64,000 bases of DNA from contig SUZD01000007.1 of NCBI GenBank assembly GCA_015060105.1, positions 1-64,000 of the forward strand, written 5' to 3'. The DNA comes from Rikenellaceae bacterium. Its GTDB lineage: Bacteria; Bacteroidota; Bacteroidia; Bacteroidales; Rikenellaceae. Below, piece by piece: positions 19,305 to 30,393 of this stretch. The stretch's first letter is position 1. Every line of letters starts with the position of its first letter. The position numbers were made by a program, and so were the translations under genes. The notes under the pieces were generated by a model. That model saw nothing but the letters and a program-made list of their open reading frames with translations. It was not told the DNA's origin and made no database searches.

Positions 19305-20369
19305 TTATTGGTTTTCGCACCTGAAAATGAGGTACGGGGCGACTTTCGCCTTCTCTTGTTCAGTTAAAATTTTGTTATTCAAAAAATCCTGTAAAGAGCA
19401 CCAACCTCCTTTCAATTGTCTTTCCTTAAATAGTTTTCTTACTTGCAGCGGAGTGAAGTACGGATGTGCCATCAACTCCTTTGCGGGCGCAAAGTTAATA
19501 TTTATTTTGGTAATTTTACAAGTATCTACCCAAATTTGTGATAAAATTCTTTCATAATTGCGTTCTGTAATCTGCGCAATCTCGGCAAGTTGCTGCACAG
19601 AGTAGAATCCGCCAAGCGCCTTGCGACGTTGAATTATAGCCTCTGCGCTCTTTGCGCCAATGCCGACAACCTTGCAGAGTTGGGCTGAATCAGCCGAATT
19701 TATATCAATTGGGAATATATCTTCGATTTTAGCCTCTTCGTAGTGAGCGTATGGGCGTAACGCCTCTGCAAGCTCCTCGGAAATCACATAACATTTCTCA
19801 AACTCTTCGACAGCGTGGAAGCCGCCAATCATAGCTCTGTATTTGATTACCACTTCGGCCTGGCGCTGCGAAAGTCCAAGTTGCTGAAATGTTGTTATGC
19901 TGGCCGTGTCGGGCATGAACTCGAAATATTCAACCTCGGGCTTTGCTTGCTTCGGAGTCGAGTATGACGGTTTCTTCTCAAAAGGTTTTAGGGCGTATTT
20001 CTTACCAATCTTAATGTAGGGGCGAAGCGCATTGTAGGTGCTCTCATTAACCGCATAGCACGATGCAAAATCCTCGGGTATCTCGAAAACTTTGCCACGC
20101 TCACGGTATTTGATAATCGACAGTGCCTGATTGCGCGAAAATCCCATACGACACAAATCAAAGAATTCGATTGTATTCGGATCAAACTCAAATAGAGCGA
20201 CGATGGAGTCTTGTGGCGTTTGCGTAGCAGTGGTGTCGCTATTTTCAACGACAATAGGCGCTACATCGATTGGCGGGTATGATGCGCGCCACGCAACGTA
20301 GCAGCCGACTGCAAGTATCGGCACAAGCCACAATACGGCTCTTAACTCTCTATTTGTCAGAAGTTTCAT
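19305..20369 (-). CDS. Helix-hairpin-helix (ComEA-like) repeat protein, membrane anchored
   Basis: N-terminal TM plus three HhH-type units, e.g. DINSADSAQLCKVVGIGAKSAEAIIQRRKALGGFYSVQQL. Confidence 0.85.
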   Translation of the reverse strand: MKLLTNRELRAVLWLVPILAVGCYVAWRASYPPIDVAPIVVENSDTTATQTPQDSIVALFEFDPNTIEFFDLCRMGFSRNQALSIIKYRERGKVFEIPEDFASCYAVNESTYNALRPYIKIGKKYALKPFEKKPSYSTPKQAKPEVEYFEFMPDTASITTFQQLGLSQRQAEVVIKYRAMIGGFHAVEEFEKCYVISEELAEALRPYAHYEEAKIEDIFPIDINSADSAQLCKVVGIGAKSAEAIIQRRKALGGFYSVQQLAEIAQITERNYERILSQIWVDTCKITKININFAPAKELMAHPYFTPLQVRKLFKERQLKGGWCSLQDFLNNKILTEQEKAKVAPYLIFRCENQ

Positions 20370-22186
20370 TCTACGGAAGCTCCTGCATTATGCACCAAAG
20401 GTTCGAAATGGTCAGAGGGTGAGGGTAGTAGCTCTCCCAAACCATACTCCGCCCATCGAGAATCGACCAATCTGCGCGTCGCCTTGTCCGAAGTTACCAC
20501 ATTCGGGAAGCGTTTGGGGGCACCTTCAACTTTGTATTTTGTGCGACAATCAATAACAAGCGTGCGACTTACTATTTTTGCATCACGATTGGGCTCACTA
20601 TTACCGCAGCCGAGCCACAATAACTCGTAAGGAGTAAGGCTGGCAGTAGTCGAGTCGAATAGCGCAATAAAGTTTATCTCGATGTTGTTGCGATTGATGA
20701 ACTCTGCAATATCGACTTTGGTCTTGTAGTCTGCTCGCACAATCAGGCAGCTCCATTTTTTAACCAAAGACGAGTCGACAGCTGTAATGCCTCCGCATAA
20801 CTCGAATTGCTCGGGTAGTGATATAGTACGCTCCTCTCGTTGGGACGTAAGGTCGAAAATTAACTTTCCGCCTGTGCCTGACGTGGCGGTGGCATGGTCA
20901 AGCGCATCATATATTCCGTTTGCGCGCTCCAAATCGGCGGTAACGTCGAATTTACGTAATAGCTGTGCTATTGCATCGTTGTTGTGAACATCGCAATCAG
21001 CAGGCGTAACGGCCAAGTATTTGGTAAACATCATCTGTCCTGCACCCAAAAGCGAGAAACCAACCTTGCGTGCTTGCCCCTCATAACTCTCTTTAATGGA
21101 AACAATGGCAAGGTTGTGAGCCACACCTGGCTCGGGCATTCTCATATCCGATATTTCGGGCTGCATAACCAAGCGAATTGGAGCAAGGAAAATTCGCTCG
21201 CTTGCTTTGGCTATATAGGCGTCCTCCATAGGCGGAACACCGACAATGGTTGCGGGATATACAGCGTCTTTGCGATGTGTGATTGCTGTGATATGGAATA
21301 GAGGATACTTGTCTTCCAATGAGTAGAAACCTGTATGGTCGCCAAAGGGGCCTTCGATAATTTTCTGCTCGGTGGTATCGACCCAACCTTCGATTACGAA
21401 ATCACAATCCGAAGGAACGTAAATATCATTTGTTAAGCATTTTATAAGATGCACGGGCTTGCCTCGCAGAAATCCGGCCAACAGATATTCGTCCATTCCG
21501 TCGGGCATAGGTGCTGTTGCAGCAAAGGTGTATGCGGGGTCACCACCAAGGCATACCGAAACAGGCATTTTATCTATACCTGCATCTTTGTAGGCTCTGT
21601 AATGGCGTTCTCCGGTTTTGTGTACTTGCCAATGCATGGCTGTTGTTCGCTCGTCAATTACCTGCATGCGATACATTCCGACGTTGCGAACACCCGTAAC
21701 AGGGTCGATTGTATTGACCATAGGTAGTGTTACAAAACGACCGCCATCGTGTGGGGCGCAATAGAGTATTGGTAGTTTGCCGAGATTGATATCATCGCCC
21801 TGCCATACTACTTGCTGACACTCACCTCGGCGTCGGCTTTTGCGAGGTAGCCAACGAGAGGCTTGAAGTGCCGTTTTGGCCTTTTGCCAAAGTCCGACCT
21901 TGGGAGATAGTACACTTTTAACCACATTGTCTATGCGTGATGGAATATCGTCGAGCGATTGTGCGCCCAAGGCCATAGCCATACGTTTGTCCGAGCCAAA
22001 CATATTGATAAGCACAGGAAAACTACCTGTATTGTTGAATAGGAGAGCCTTGCCGCCACCTTCGCTTTTGCTTACTCGGTCGGCAATTTCCCAAATCTCA
22101 AAGTCGCTATTGACTTTCGTATCAATGACCGCCAACTCTCCCTCGGAGGCCAGTTGTTCGATGAATTTACGCAGTGAGTTGTACAT
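20366..22186 (-). CDS. UbiD-family decarboxylase
   Basis: FIEQLASEGELAVIDTKVNSDFEIWEIADRV...EGPFGDHTGFYSLEDKYPLFHITAITHRKDAVYPATIVGVPPMEDAY. Confidence 0.92.
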   Translation of the reverse strand: MYNSLRKFIEQLASEGELAVIDTKVNSDFEIWEIADRVSKSEGGGKALLFNNTGSFPVLINMFGSDKRMAMALGAQSLDDIPSRIDNVVKSVLSPKVGLWQKAKTALQASRWLPRKSRRRGECQQVVWQGDDINLGKLPILYCAPHDGGRFVTLPMVNTIDPVTGVRNVGMYRMQVIDERTTAMHWQVHKTGERHYRAYKDAGIDKMPVSVCLGGDPAYTFAATAPMPDGMDEYLLAGFLRGKPVHLIKCLTNDIYVPSDCDFVIEGWVDTTEQKIIEGPFGDHTGFYSLEDKYPLFHITAITHRKDAVYPATIVGVPPMEDAYIAKASERIFLAPIRLVMQPEISDMRMPEPGVAHNLAIVSIKESYEGQARKVGFSLLGAGQMMFTKYLAVTPADCDVHNNDAIAQLLRKFDVTADLERANGIYDALDHATATSGTGGKLIFDLTSQREERTISLPEQFELCGGITAVDSSLVKKWSCLIVRADYKTKVDIAEFINRNNIEINFIALFDSTTASLTPYELLWLGCGNSEPNRDAKIVSRTLVIDCRTKYKVEGAPKRFPNVVTSDKATRRLVDSRWAEYGLGELLPSPSDHFEPLVHNAGASVE

Positions 22187-22243
22187 AGTACGACAAAAGT
22201 ATAAAAATAGAGTGAAAGTGCGTGTTTTTATTGAGAAAAAAGT

Positions 22244-22251
22244 ATCTTTGT
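22244..22251 (+). promoter_or_regulatory. Bacteroidota-type -7 element TATCTTTG
   Basis: TATCTTTG 9 bp upstream of ATG at 22261. Confidence 0.4.
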
Positions 22252-22260
22252 GGAAGATTT

Positions 22261-22632
22261 ATGGCGAGATTAAGATACATATTACTATTCGTATGCGCTT
22301 TATTCGCTCTCTCTTTTTCTACCGGAGAAGAGGTTAAAAATGAGAGTGTAGTAAGTACAGTATATGATATGGTGGCGTCATTCGAAGTGAGTGATGACTC
22401 CGAAGAATTGGATATTGTACATCGCGCCAATAGTCTTTTTCGTACACCTCAATCATTGCAATCAGTCGAGAGTTGTCGCACGATTGTAAGTCGTGGAGGT
22501 GATTCAATGGCGCAAGATGCACGTCATACGCTCTCTATTCCATCGAGTAAGGTGTATGCCTATGGTGGCGTTGTGGCAAGTGCACTAATGCATATCCCTT
22601 GCCATATCCTGCATCAGAAATTCCGACTATGA
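22261..22632 (+). CDS. Hypothetical protein with N-terminal hydrophobic segment
   Basis: ORF MARLRYILLFVCALFALSFSTGEEV... Confidence 0.5.
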   Translation: MARLRYILLFVCALFALSFSTGEEVKNESVVSTVYDMVASFEVSDDSEELDIVHRANSLFRTPQSLQSVESCRTIVSRGGDSMAQDARHTLSIPSSKVYAYGGVVASALMHIPCHILHQKFRL

Positions 22633-22743
22633 TTTAGAGTATTTGTTGCCGATTTTTATTCGGTATGGTCGATTGTGAATAACGCAGTCGGCTTGTTCTC
22701 ATTATACATATAAAACAAACTAAACAAATACTTTAATAAAACT

Positions 22744-23226
22744 ATGGAAACTATTGATAATAAAATCTATGACATTCTTGGCACCGAAGTTGAGCGACGT
22801 AAAAAACCTCTATTGTTGCCCCTCATTTCTTTGGCATTGGGTTGCGCCTTTTTTGGCTGCGCTTTCTTGTGCTCCGATCCCAATCTTTATTTTGGTCTTT
22901 TAATGTGGGGTGTGCTCGTTATGTTGATTTCGGCAGGTGTAGTTTTGGTTCGTCTGTTTGGCGGTAATAATGTTCCCTTTTATGTTACAGGAGGCGAACG
23001 ATTCCGTCGTATAGAGAAATATTATGCTTACGAGTCTTTGTCGGAGCTTCAAGCCTGCATCTCGCGTGCGGACAGTGCAGCATTGGGTAAACTCAAAACG
23101 GTTGATGCTTCTAATGTCAAATTGGTTTGCTACAACGCCCCAAAGAGTGGCTTGTCAATCTGCCAAATTATGACCTATGTGCCCCACGAATACCGACCTG
23201 CGAGTGAGGTTGTTGTGATGAAATAA
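22744..23226 (+). CDS. Hypothetical membrane protein
   Basis: Two hydrophobic segments PLLLPLISLALGCAFFGCAFLC, LYFGLLMWGVLVMLISAGVVLV. Confidence 0.6.
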   Translation: METIDNKIYDILGTEVERRKKPLLLPLISLALGCAFFGCAFLCSDPNLYFGLLMWGVLVMLISAGVVLVRLFGGNNVPFYVTGGERFRRIEKYYAYESLSELQACISRADSAALGKLKTVDASNVKLVCYNAPKSGLSICQIMTYVPHEYRPASEVVVMK

Positions 23227-23260
23227 GCACATCGCGCCAATAAATACATTGAATTTAGCG

Positions 23261-23290
23261 ACCCGTTTGGCCTTACGTCAAGCGGGTTTT
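23261..23290 (+). terminator. Terminator
   Basis: acccgtttg...caagcgggtttttat hairpin with T-run. Confidence 0.65.
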
Positions 23291-23419
23291 TATATGCTTC
23301 AAAGAGATGATTCCAAAGGAAAGCAGATTATTTTTCGAAAAAGTGTTAGCGATTTCACAAAATAATATTTAACTTTGTAAAGTTTGAGACTAAAACTATT
23401 CTAACATATTTAAAAAGTT

Positions 23420-25267
23420 ATGGCAAATAACACTAATCAAAAGCTGTTTGGCGAATTCCCTGCGGTATCAACAGAGCAATGGGAGAGCGTCATTACTGCT
23501 GACCTTAAAGGTGCCGACTATGAGCGTAAATTGGTGTGGCGTACTGACGAAGGTTTTAATGTTCGTCCTTACTACCGTGCCGAGAACCTCGAAGGCCTTC
23601 AATTCTTGGGAACAGCAAGTGGTCAATTCCCGTATGTTCGTGGTGTATGCAAAAACAATCACTGGAGAATTCATCAGACCGTAGGCGTTGAATGTCCCGC
23701 TGAGGCTAACGCTGCCGCTCTGAAAATCATTGCTTCGGGCGTTAATTCGCTTGGCTTGTGTGTCTGCAAGCCTTTGACCGAGGCTGACGTTACAACTCTT
23801 CTTTCGGGCATCGATTTCGAACAAACCGAAGTAACTATTTGCGGTTGCGAGGCTTGTGAGATTGCCGAGGCTGTTTTGGCAGTTGTCAAAGCAAGCGGTG
23901 CCGCTCCCGAGAAAGTTAGATTAAACTTTGCAATCGACCCCATCATCAAAGATTTCTCGATGAAGGGCGAGTGGTGTTGCGAGGACGGTACCGAGTGTTT
24001 TGAGTATTGCGCCGAGTTGGTTAAGATGACCGCAGATTACAAACACGTGCGTACCGTGACCGTGAATGGTGCAGAGTTCCACAACAGCGGCTCGACTATC
24101 GTTCAAGAGTTGGCTTTCTCGTTGGCAGCAGGTCACGAGTATCTGGTTCGTTTGATGGAGGCTGGTCTTACTGCTGACCAAGCGGCTCGTACAATCCGTT
24201 TCTCGTTGGCTGTAAGTTCCAACTACTTTATGGAGATTGCAAAATTCCGTGCCGGTCGTCTATTGTGGGCCAATATCGTGAAGGCGTACAACCCCGAGCG
24301 CGAGTGTAGTTGTAAAATGTTTACTCACGCCGTTACCTCGAAATGGAATCAAACTGTTTACGACCCCTATGTAAATATGTTGCGCGGAACAACCGAGTCG
24401 ATGAGTGCTGCTATTGCAGGTGTTCACTCGTTGGAGACAACTCCGTTCAATGCATCGTTCCAAAAACCGACAGATTTCAGCCGTCGTATCGCTCGTAACG
24501 TTCAGCTTTTGTTGAAACACGAGTCGCACTTCGACCAAGTAAGCGACCCTGCCGGTGGCTCGTACTATATCGAGAACCTTACTCAAAACATTGCCGAGCA
24601 AGCATGGAAACTATTTGTCGAGGTAGAGGATAAGGGTGGATATGTCGAGGCGTTCAAATCGGGATTCATCACCGATGCAATAGAGGCAAGTGCCGCTGCC
24701 AAAGATAAGGCCGTTATGACTCGTCGCCAAGTGTTGTTGGGTGCAAATCAATACCCCAACTTCAACGAGGTGGCTGATAGCGCCGTTTCGGAGGAGTGCG
24801 TAACACGCGCGACAAGCGACAAACGAGTTCTCAAACCCTATCGTGGAGCTATGGCATTCGAGGCTATGCGTTTGGGCGTTGATAGAAGTGGTAAAGAGCC
24901 CAAAGCATTTATGCTGACTTGCGGCTCACTTTCGATGGCTCGTGCTCGCGCTCAATTCTCGTGCAACTTCTTCGCTTGTGCGGGTATCCGAGTTCAAGAC
25001 AATACCTTCTTCCATAGTGTAGAGGAGGGCGTTAAGGCTGCACTTGATTCGAAAGCCGACATTGTTGTAATTTGTGCATCGGACGACGACTACGCAACCG
25101 TTGCTCCCGAAATCAATAAATTGATTGATGGTAAAGCAATCGTTGTAGTTGCAGGTGCTCCTGCTTGTCAAGCAGAGTTGGAGGCACAAGGCATTACTAA
25201 CTTCATCTCGGTTAAGAGCAATGTACTCGAAACACTTAAATCGTATTTGAAACAACTTGGTATCTAA
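23420..25267 (+). CDS. mutA: Methylmalonyl-CoA mutase, small subunit
   Basis: [89 protein letters not shown]. Confidence 0.95.
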   Translation: MANNTNQKLFGEFPAVSTEQWESVITADLKGADYERKLVWRTDEGFNVRPYYRAENLEGLQFLGTASGQFPYVRGVCKNNHWRIHQTVGVECPAEANAAALKIIASGVNSLGLCVCKPLTEADVTTLLSGIDFEQTEVTICGCEACEIAEAVLAVVKASGAAPEKVRLNFAIDPIIKDFSMKGEWCCEDGTECFEYCAELVKMTADYKHVRTVTVNGAEFHNSGSTIVQELAFSLAAGHEYLVRLMEAGLTADQAARTIRFSLAVSSNYFMEIAKFRAGRLLWANIVKAYNPERECSCKMFTHAVTSKWNQTVYDPYVNMLRGTTESMSAAIAGVHSLETTPFNASFQKPTDFSRRIARNVQLLLKHESHFDQVSDPAGGSYYIENLTQNIAEQAWKLFVEVEDKGGYVEAFKSGFITDAIEASAAAKDKAVMTRRQVLLGANQYPNFNEVADSAVSEECVTRATSDKRVLKPYRGAMAFEAMRLGVDRSGKEPKAFMLTCGSLSMARARAQFSCNFFACAGIRVQDNTFFHSVEEGVKAALDSKADIVVICASDDDYATVAPEINKLIDGKAIVVVAGAPACQAELEAQGITNFISVKSNVLETLKSYLKQLGI

Positions 25268-25281
25268 ATAAGGTTAAGACT

Positions 25282-27417
25282 ATGAGAGCTAAATTTTCTG
25301 AAATTTCATACGAGGCCGGCAAACAAAAGAGTTGCTGTGCCGCAAAAGCATCCAGCGAGGAGAACGTTTGGATGACAGCCGAAAGGATACCGGTTAAAGG
25401 TGCATATTCGGCAGCAGACCTCGAAGGTATGGAGCACTTGAACTATGCAGCAGGTATTGCACCATTTTTGCGTGGTCCGTATTCGACAATGTATGTGATG
25501 CGTCCTTGGACTATTCGTCAATACGCAGGTTTCTCGACCGCCGAGGAGTCAAACGCATTCTATCGTCGTAACCTCGCTTCGGGACAAAAAGGTTTGTCGG
25601 TTGCATTTGACTTGGCTACCCACCGAGGCTATGATGCAGACCACGAGCGCGTTGTGGGTGACGTAGGTAAGGCAGGTGTGTCTATCTGCTCGGTAGAGGA
25701 TATGAAAGTGCTGTTTGACGGTATTCCTTTGGATAAGATGTCGGTTTCGATGACAATGAACGGTGCCGTACTTCCTATCCTTGCATTCTATATCGTAACA
25801 GGTTTGGAGCAAGGCTGTACACTCGAACAATTGAGCGGTACAATCCAAAACGACATTCTCAAAGAGTTCATGGTGCGTAACACCTATATTTATCCGCCTG
25901 AGTTCTCGATGCGAATCATTGCCGATATCTTTGAGTACACCTCGAAGAATATGCCTAAATTCAACTCGATTTCGATTTCGGGTTACCACATGCAGGAGGC
26001 AGGTGCTACCGCTGACCTCGAATTGGCTTATACGTTGGCCGATGGTCTTGAATATCTGCGTGCAGGTATCAACGCCGGTATGAGTATTGATGCATTTGCA
26101 CCCCGCTTGTCGTTCTTCTGGGCGATTGGTATGAACCACTTTATGGAGATTGCCAAGATGCGTGCTGCACGTATGCTGTGGGCGAAGATTGTTAAACAAT
26201 TCGACCCCAAGAACCCCAAATCATTGGCATTGCGTACACACAGCCAAACTTCGGGTTGGTCGCTTACCGAGCAAGACCCCTTCAATAACGTAGGTCGTAC
26301 CGCTATCGAGGCTATGGGTGCTGCTTTGGGTCACACCCAGTCGTTGCATACCAATGCTTTGGACGAGGCTATTGCGTTGCCTACCGATTTCTCGGCTCGT
26401 ATTGCTCGCAATACCCAAATCTATATCCAGGAGGAGACTAACGTTTGTCGTGAGGTTGATCCTTGGGCCGGCTCATATTATGTTGAGAGTCTTACCAATG
26501 AGATTGCGCACAAGGCTTGGGAGCATATCGAGGAGATTGAAAAGCTCGGAGGTATGGCCAAAGCAATCGAGACAGGTATTCCCAAGATGCGTATCGAGGA
26601 GGCTTCGGCTCGTAAACAGGCTCGCATCGACTCGGGTAACGAGAAGATTATCGGTTTGAATGAGTACCGTCTCGAAAAAGAGGATCCTATCGATATCCTT
26701 GCAGTGGATAATACCGCAGTGCGTGAGGCCCAAATCAAACGCCTCAAAGAGTTGCGTGCTAATCGTGACGAGGCGGCTGTTAAGAAGGCCCTTGATGCAA
26801 TTACCGAGTGCGTACGAACTAAACAAGGTAACTTGTTGGAGTTGGCTGTCGAGGCTGCAAAAGTTCGCGCATCGCTTGGTGAGATTTCGGACGCTTGCGA
26901 GGTTGTCGTAGGTCGTTATGAAGCAGTTATTCGTTCAATCTCTGGTGTATATTCGTCGGAAGTGAAAGCAGATAAGAAATTCGAAGAAGCAAAACAGATG
27001 GCCGAAGAGTTCGCAAAACGCGAAGGCCGTCAGCCCCGTATTATGATTGCAAAACTTGGCCAAGACGGTCACGACCGTGGTGCCAAAGTTGTTGCTACGG
27101 GTTATGCCGATATAGGCTTTGATGTGGATATGGGCCCGTTGTTCCAAACTCCCGCCGAGGCCGCTAAACAGGCTGTTGAGAATGATGTGCATGTGGTTGG
27201 TGTGTCGTCGTTGGCGGCAGGTCACTTGACCCTCGTACCTCAAATCATTGCCGAGTTGGCAAAACTTGGCCGTGAGGATATTGTGGTAGTTGTGGGTGGT
27301 GTGATTCCAGCACAAGACTACGAGCAACTCTACAAAGACGGTGCTGCTGCAATCTTTGGCCCGGGTACTCCGATTGCCGATGCAGCAATCAAGATGCTCG
27401 AAATCCTAAACCAATAG
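25282..27417 (+). CDS. mutB: Methylmalonyl-CoA mutase, large (catalytic, B12-binding) subunit
   Basis: [56 protein letters not shown]12 motif [35 protein letters not shown]. Confidence 0.97.
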   Translation: MRAKFSEISYEAGKQKSCCAAKASSEENVWMTAERIPVKGAYSAADLEGMEHLNYAAGIAPFLRGPYSTMYVMRPWTIRQYAGFSTAEESNAFYRRNLASGQKGLSVAFDLATHRGYDADHERVVGDVGKAGVSICSVEDMKVLFDGIPLDKMSVSMTMNGAVLPILAFYIVTGLEQGCTLEQLSGTIQNDILKEFMVRNTYIYPPEFSMRIIADIFEYTSKNMPKFNSISISGYHMQEAGATADLELAYTLADGLEYLRAGINAGMSIDAFAPRLSFFWAIGMNHFMEIAKMRAARMLWAKIVKQFDPKNPKSLALRTHSQTSGWSLTEQDPFNNVGRTAIEAMGAALGHTQSLHTNALDEAIALPTDFSARIARNTQIYIQEETNVCREVDPWAGSYYVESLTNEIAHKAWEHIEEIEKLGGMAKAIETGIPKMRIEEASARKQARIDSGNEKIIGLNEYRLEKEDPIDILAVDNTAVREAQIKRLKELRANRDEAAVKKALDAITECVRTKQGNLLELAVEAAKVRASLGEISDACEVVVGRYEAVIRSISGVYSSEVKADKKFEEAKQMAEEFAKREGRQPRIMIAKLGQDGHDRGAKVVATGYADIGFDVDMGPLFQTPAEAAKQAVENDVHVVGVSSLAAGHLTLVPQIIAELAKLGREDIVVVVGGVIPAQDYEQLYKDGAAAIFGPGTPIADAAIKMLEILNQ

Positions 27418-27439
27418 GACGTAGGCATAATATAGTAAA

Positions 27440-27470
27440 AAGGAGCGTTCTGATGAATGCTCCTTTTTTT
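27440..27470 (+). terminator. Terminator after mutB
   Basis: aggagcgttc-tgat-gaatgctccttttttt. Confidence 0.8.
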
Positions 27471-27489
27471 GTTATATCCAAATTATTCG

Positions 27490-27497
27490 TATATTTG
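27490..27497 (+). promoter_or_regulatory. Bacteroidota-type -7 element TATATTTG
   Basis: TATATTTG 28 bp upstream of histidine kinase start. Confidence 0.5.
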
Positions 27498-27525
27498 TGA
27501 AAATGGGGAGTAATATAAATGGAGT

Positions 27526-28827
27526 ATGAAACAGAATAAATTTCTACTAAATCTCATTGTAGCCATTGGCGTAAGTGTGATTGTAAACTTTGCCTACCTG
27601 CTCTCTATTTGGGTAATCAATGGCGATAACTACGTCTCACAGGAGACTCGACCCGAGATACAAATCGAGGGTACACTCAAACTTTGCGCAGATGGCTATG
27701 GTTATATCATTGTCGCAGATTCCATATCGAATATCGACTCTGTTTATGTATCGAGTTCCCGAGCATATCGTTTCGGGCTGCGCAATGGCGTGGTCGTGCG
27801 TGGTGCCGCCGAGATTAGTCGTCGCCCAAATGCCAACCCTTCATTGGTCAGGGTTGATGCGATAAATGGCAAAGAGATAGACTATGCCGCAATGTTTAAC
27901 AGACCCGATGACAATGTGTTGGCGGTAATTCAAGTGGGATATTATCTGCTGTTTGCGCTGATAATGTGCTTTATATTTACAAGCTCGCACAAGGTAGCTC
28001 GTTCCGTTATGTTGGGGTATGTGTATCGTTTGTGTATCTGCCTGGTGGTTGCGATGGCGGCATATTCGTTTGCACCCGTATTTGACTGGCGTCGAGGCGA
28101 ATTTATATTTAACTTCATGTCGCACCAACAATTAAATGCAATGGTATTGCTGCAATGTACTTTCTCGCTTGTTGTATGTGCATTGTATGGTCTGACTTGG
28201 GTGCTATTGGAACAACGAAGCGCTATTCGAGTAGAGATGGAGCATCTGAAAACCGAGGCATTGGAGGCACAATATGCGGTGTTGGTAAATCAAATCAATC
28301 CACACTTCTTGTTCAACTCACTCAATTCGCTGTCGATGCTTGTGCGTGAGGGTAATACCAAAGATTCATTGGGCTATATTGACCGATTGTCCTATACCTT
28401 TCGTTATATAATAGGTGCAGAGGGACGCAAACTTGTGTCATTAGATGATGAACTCGGATTTCTTAATGCGTATCGCTATCTGTTGGAGGTGCGCTATGCC
28501 GATAAACTCTTTTTCGACATCAAGGTAGATGCGGCAAAACGTGAACTTCTGTTGCCCGCACTATCGTTGCAACCATTGGTCGAGAATGTCGTAAAGCATA
28601 ATACAATAACCCTTGCCCAGCCGATGACCATAACTATTATGGTCGAGGGCGACGAACTTATTGTCAGCAATCCTATTCATCCGAAATTAGAGGCGGAGGA
28701 TAGTACAGGTATCGGATTGCGAAATTTGGAAAGTCGTTATTCGATGTTGGTTGGCCGCAGTGTCCGTATTCAGAATAACGATGGAGAATTTAAGGTGGTC
28801 TTACCTTTGGTAAATAGAGCGAAATGA
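27526..28827 (+). CDS. LytS/YehU-type sensor histidine kinase
   Basis: Multi-TM N-terminus; ALEAQYAVLVNQINPHFLFNSLNSLSMLV (His_kinase domain) and LSLQPLVENVVKHNT. Confidence 0.93.
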   Translation: MKQNKFLLNLIVAIGVSVIVNFAYLLSIWVINGDNYVSQETRPEIQIEGTLKLCADGYGYIIVADSISNIDSVYVSSSRAYRFGLRNGVVVRGAAEISRRPNANPSLVRVDAINGKEIDYAAMFNRPDDNVLAVIQVGYYLLFALIMCFIFTSSHKVARSVMLGYVYRLCICLVVAMAAYSFAPVFDWRRGEFIFNFMSHQQLNAMVLLQCTFSLVVCALYGLTWVLLEQRSAIRVEMEHLKTEALEAQYAVLVNQINPHFLFNSLNSLSMLVREGNTKDSLGYIDRLSYTFRYIIGAEGRKLVSLDDELGFLNAYRYLLEVRYADKLFFDIKVDAAKRELLLPALSLQPLVENVVKHNTITLAQPMTITIMVEGDELIVSNPIHPKLEAEDSTGIGLRNLESRYSMLVGRSVRIQNNDGEFKVVLPLVNRAK

Positions 28828-29573
28828 GAGCGGTAATTGTTGAAGATGAGACAGCGGCAGCTCGCAATCTGAACGCGATGTTGCGCGAAGAGGCACCAGA
28901 TATTGAGGTGTGTGCAATGCTCGAAAGTATTGCCGATAGTGTTGCGTGGTTGAAGGCCAACCAAAGTCCCGATGTGATATTTATGGATATTCACTTGGCC
29001 GATGGCGACTCTTTTCGAATTTTCGATTTGATTGAGGTTGAATGTCCGATAATATTCACCACCGCTTACGACCAATATGCACTCAAAGCATTTAGCGTTA
29101 ATAGCGTCGATTATCTGCTCAAACCAATCGAACAAAGCGAGCTTGCCAGAGCTTTGGCCAAATTACGACGTCAAACGCCACAAGAACGCAGTGAAGTTAA
29201 GCAGAGTATTGAGCGTATAGTAGAGACCGAGAAACCTCGTACGTTCTTGGTGCAGGTAAAGGACAAAATTATTCCGCTTAAAATCGAGGATATTGCATAT
29301 TTTTATACTGCTGACGAGAAGGTGTGGGCATACACCTTTGACGGGAAGACCTATGTGATGGGCAAACCACTTGACAAATTGATGAAGATGTTATCCGCAT
29401 CGGACTTTTATAGGGCCAATCGTCAATTTATCGTTGCGCGAACAGCCGTGCGCGATGTATCGGTATGGTTCGGAAGTCGTGTTGCAATCAATGTAATGCC
29501 CGAATCGCCCGAGCGAATAGTTGTGAGTAAAGAGCGCTCCGGAGAGTTTAAAAGGTGGCTTGCCGAAGAATAG
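28824..29573 (+). CDS. LytTR-family response regulator
   Basis: MRAVIVEDETAAARNL...VIFMDIHLADGDSF...YALKAFSVNSVDYLLKPI plus LytTR C-terminus; overlaps kinase stop by 4 bp. Confidence 0.94.
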   Translation: MRAVIVEDETAAARNLNAMLREEAPDIEVCAMLESIADSVAWLKANQSPDVIFMDIHLADGDSFRIFDLIEVECPIIFTTAYDQYALKAFSVNSVDYLLKPIEQSELARALAKLRRQTPQERSEVKQSIERIVETEKPRTFLVQVKDKIIPLKIEDIAYFYTADEKVWAYTFDGKTYVMGKPLDKLMKMLSASDFYRANRQFIVARTAVRDVSVWFGSRVAINVMPESPERIVVSKERSGEFKRWLAEE

Positions 29574-29661
29574 TTATGTGTTTACCGCCCATTTTGGGCG
29601 ATTCACCCCTATATCATTCCGTTTGACCCGATAGGCGAATTGCCGTCGGGTTTTAATTTAG

Positions 29662-29669
29662 TATATTTG
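29662..29669 (+). promoter_or_regulatory. Bacteroidota-type -7 element TATATTTG
   Basis: TATATTTG about 45 bp upstream of 29715 start. Confidence 0.5.
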
Positions 29670-29714
29670 CAACAAACAAATAAATCAAGGTTTAACCATT
29701 AAACGAAAGAAGTT

Positions 29715-30224
29715 ATGAAAAAGATTATGTTGGCAGTAGTAGCATCGTTGTTGGTGTTCTCTGCTTCGGTTGAAGCTCAACCGCGTCAGCATGCAGGAAG
29801 AGAAGCTCTTTCGGTAGAGCAAATCGCCCAAAAACGCTCGGCTCAACAAGCCAAGGTTATGAACTTGAATAAAACCCAACGTGAAAAACTCTATGCACTC
29901 AATCTTAAAGCAGCGAAAAGTATGCAAAAACAGATGCAGAAAAGTCGCAAAGAGGCCGATAAATATAATGCGGCTATGCTGAAAATTGTAGGCAGAGAGA
30001 ATATGATGAAATACGAAGCAAATCGTATGCGCGATCGTCGTGAGTTGCAACGAGGTCCCAAAGACAGCAAATCCGCAATGGGTAAGTGTCCGATGGTGCC
30101 GAACTGCCAAAAACCTCACGACAAGAAAGGCCCTAACTTTTGCCCTAAAAGTGACAACTGCTGTCACAAAGCGTGTTGCGGAAAACCACAAGGTAAAGGC
30201 CTCAATAAGGGCGACCGTAGATAA
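29715..30224 (+). CDS. Secreted DUF4890/CpxP-like small protein with Cys/His-rich C-terminal tail
   Basis: Signal peptide; LNKTQREKLYALNLKAAKSMQKQMQ; tail CPMVPNCQKPHDKKGPNFCPKSDNCCHKACCGKPQGKG. Confidence 0.6.
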   Translation: MKKIMLAVVASLLVFSASVEAQPRQHAGREALSVEQIAQKRSAQQAKVMNLNKTQREKLYALNLKAAKSMQKQMQKSRKEADKYNAAMLKIVGRENMMKYEANRMRDRRELQRGPKDSKSAMGKCPMVPNCQKPHDKKGPNFCPKSDNCCHKACCGKPQGKGLNKGDRR

Positions 30225-30323
30225 CTTTGCTTTGTAACAATCTGACCGCGTGGATATCACTCTTTTTTTTAATTATCCCCAGTTTTCGGAATGATGTCTC
30301 GCGGTCAGTTATTATTTGTTGGT

Positions 30324-30361
30324 CGAGGAGCCAATTAGAGTTGGTTGGCTCCTCTTTTTTT
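30324..30361 (+). terminator. Terminator
   Basis: gaggagccaa-ttagag-ttggttggctcctcttttttt. Confidence 0.8.
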
Positions 30362-30393
30362 GAAAAAAAACACAAAGGTAGGTAAATATAGAG

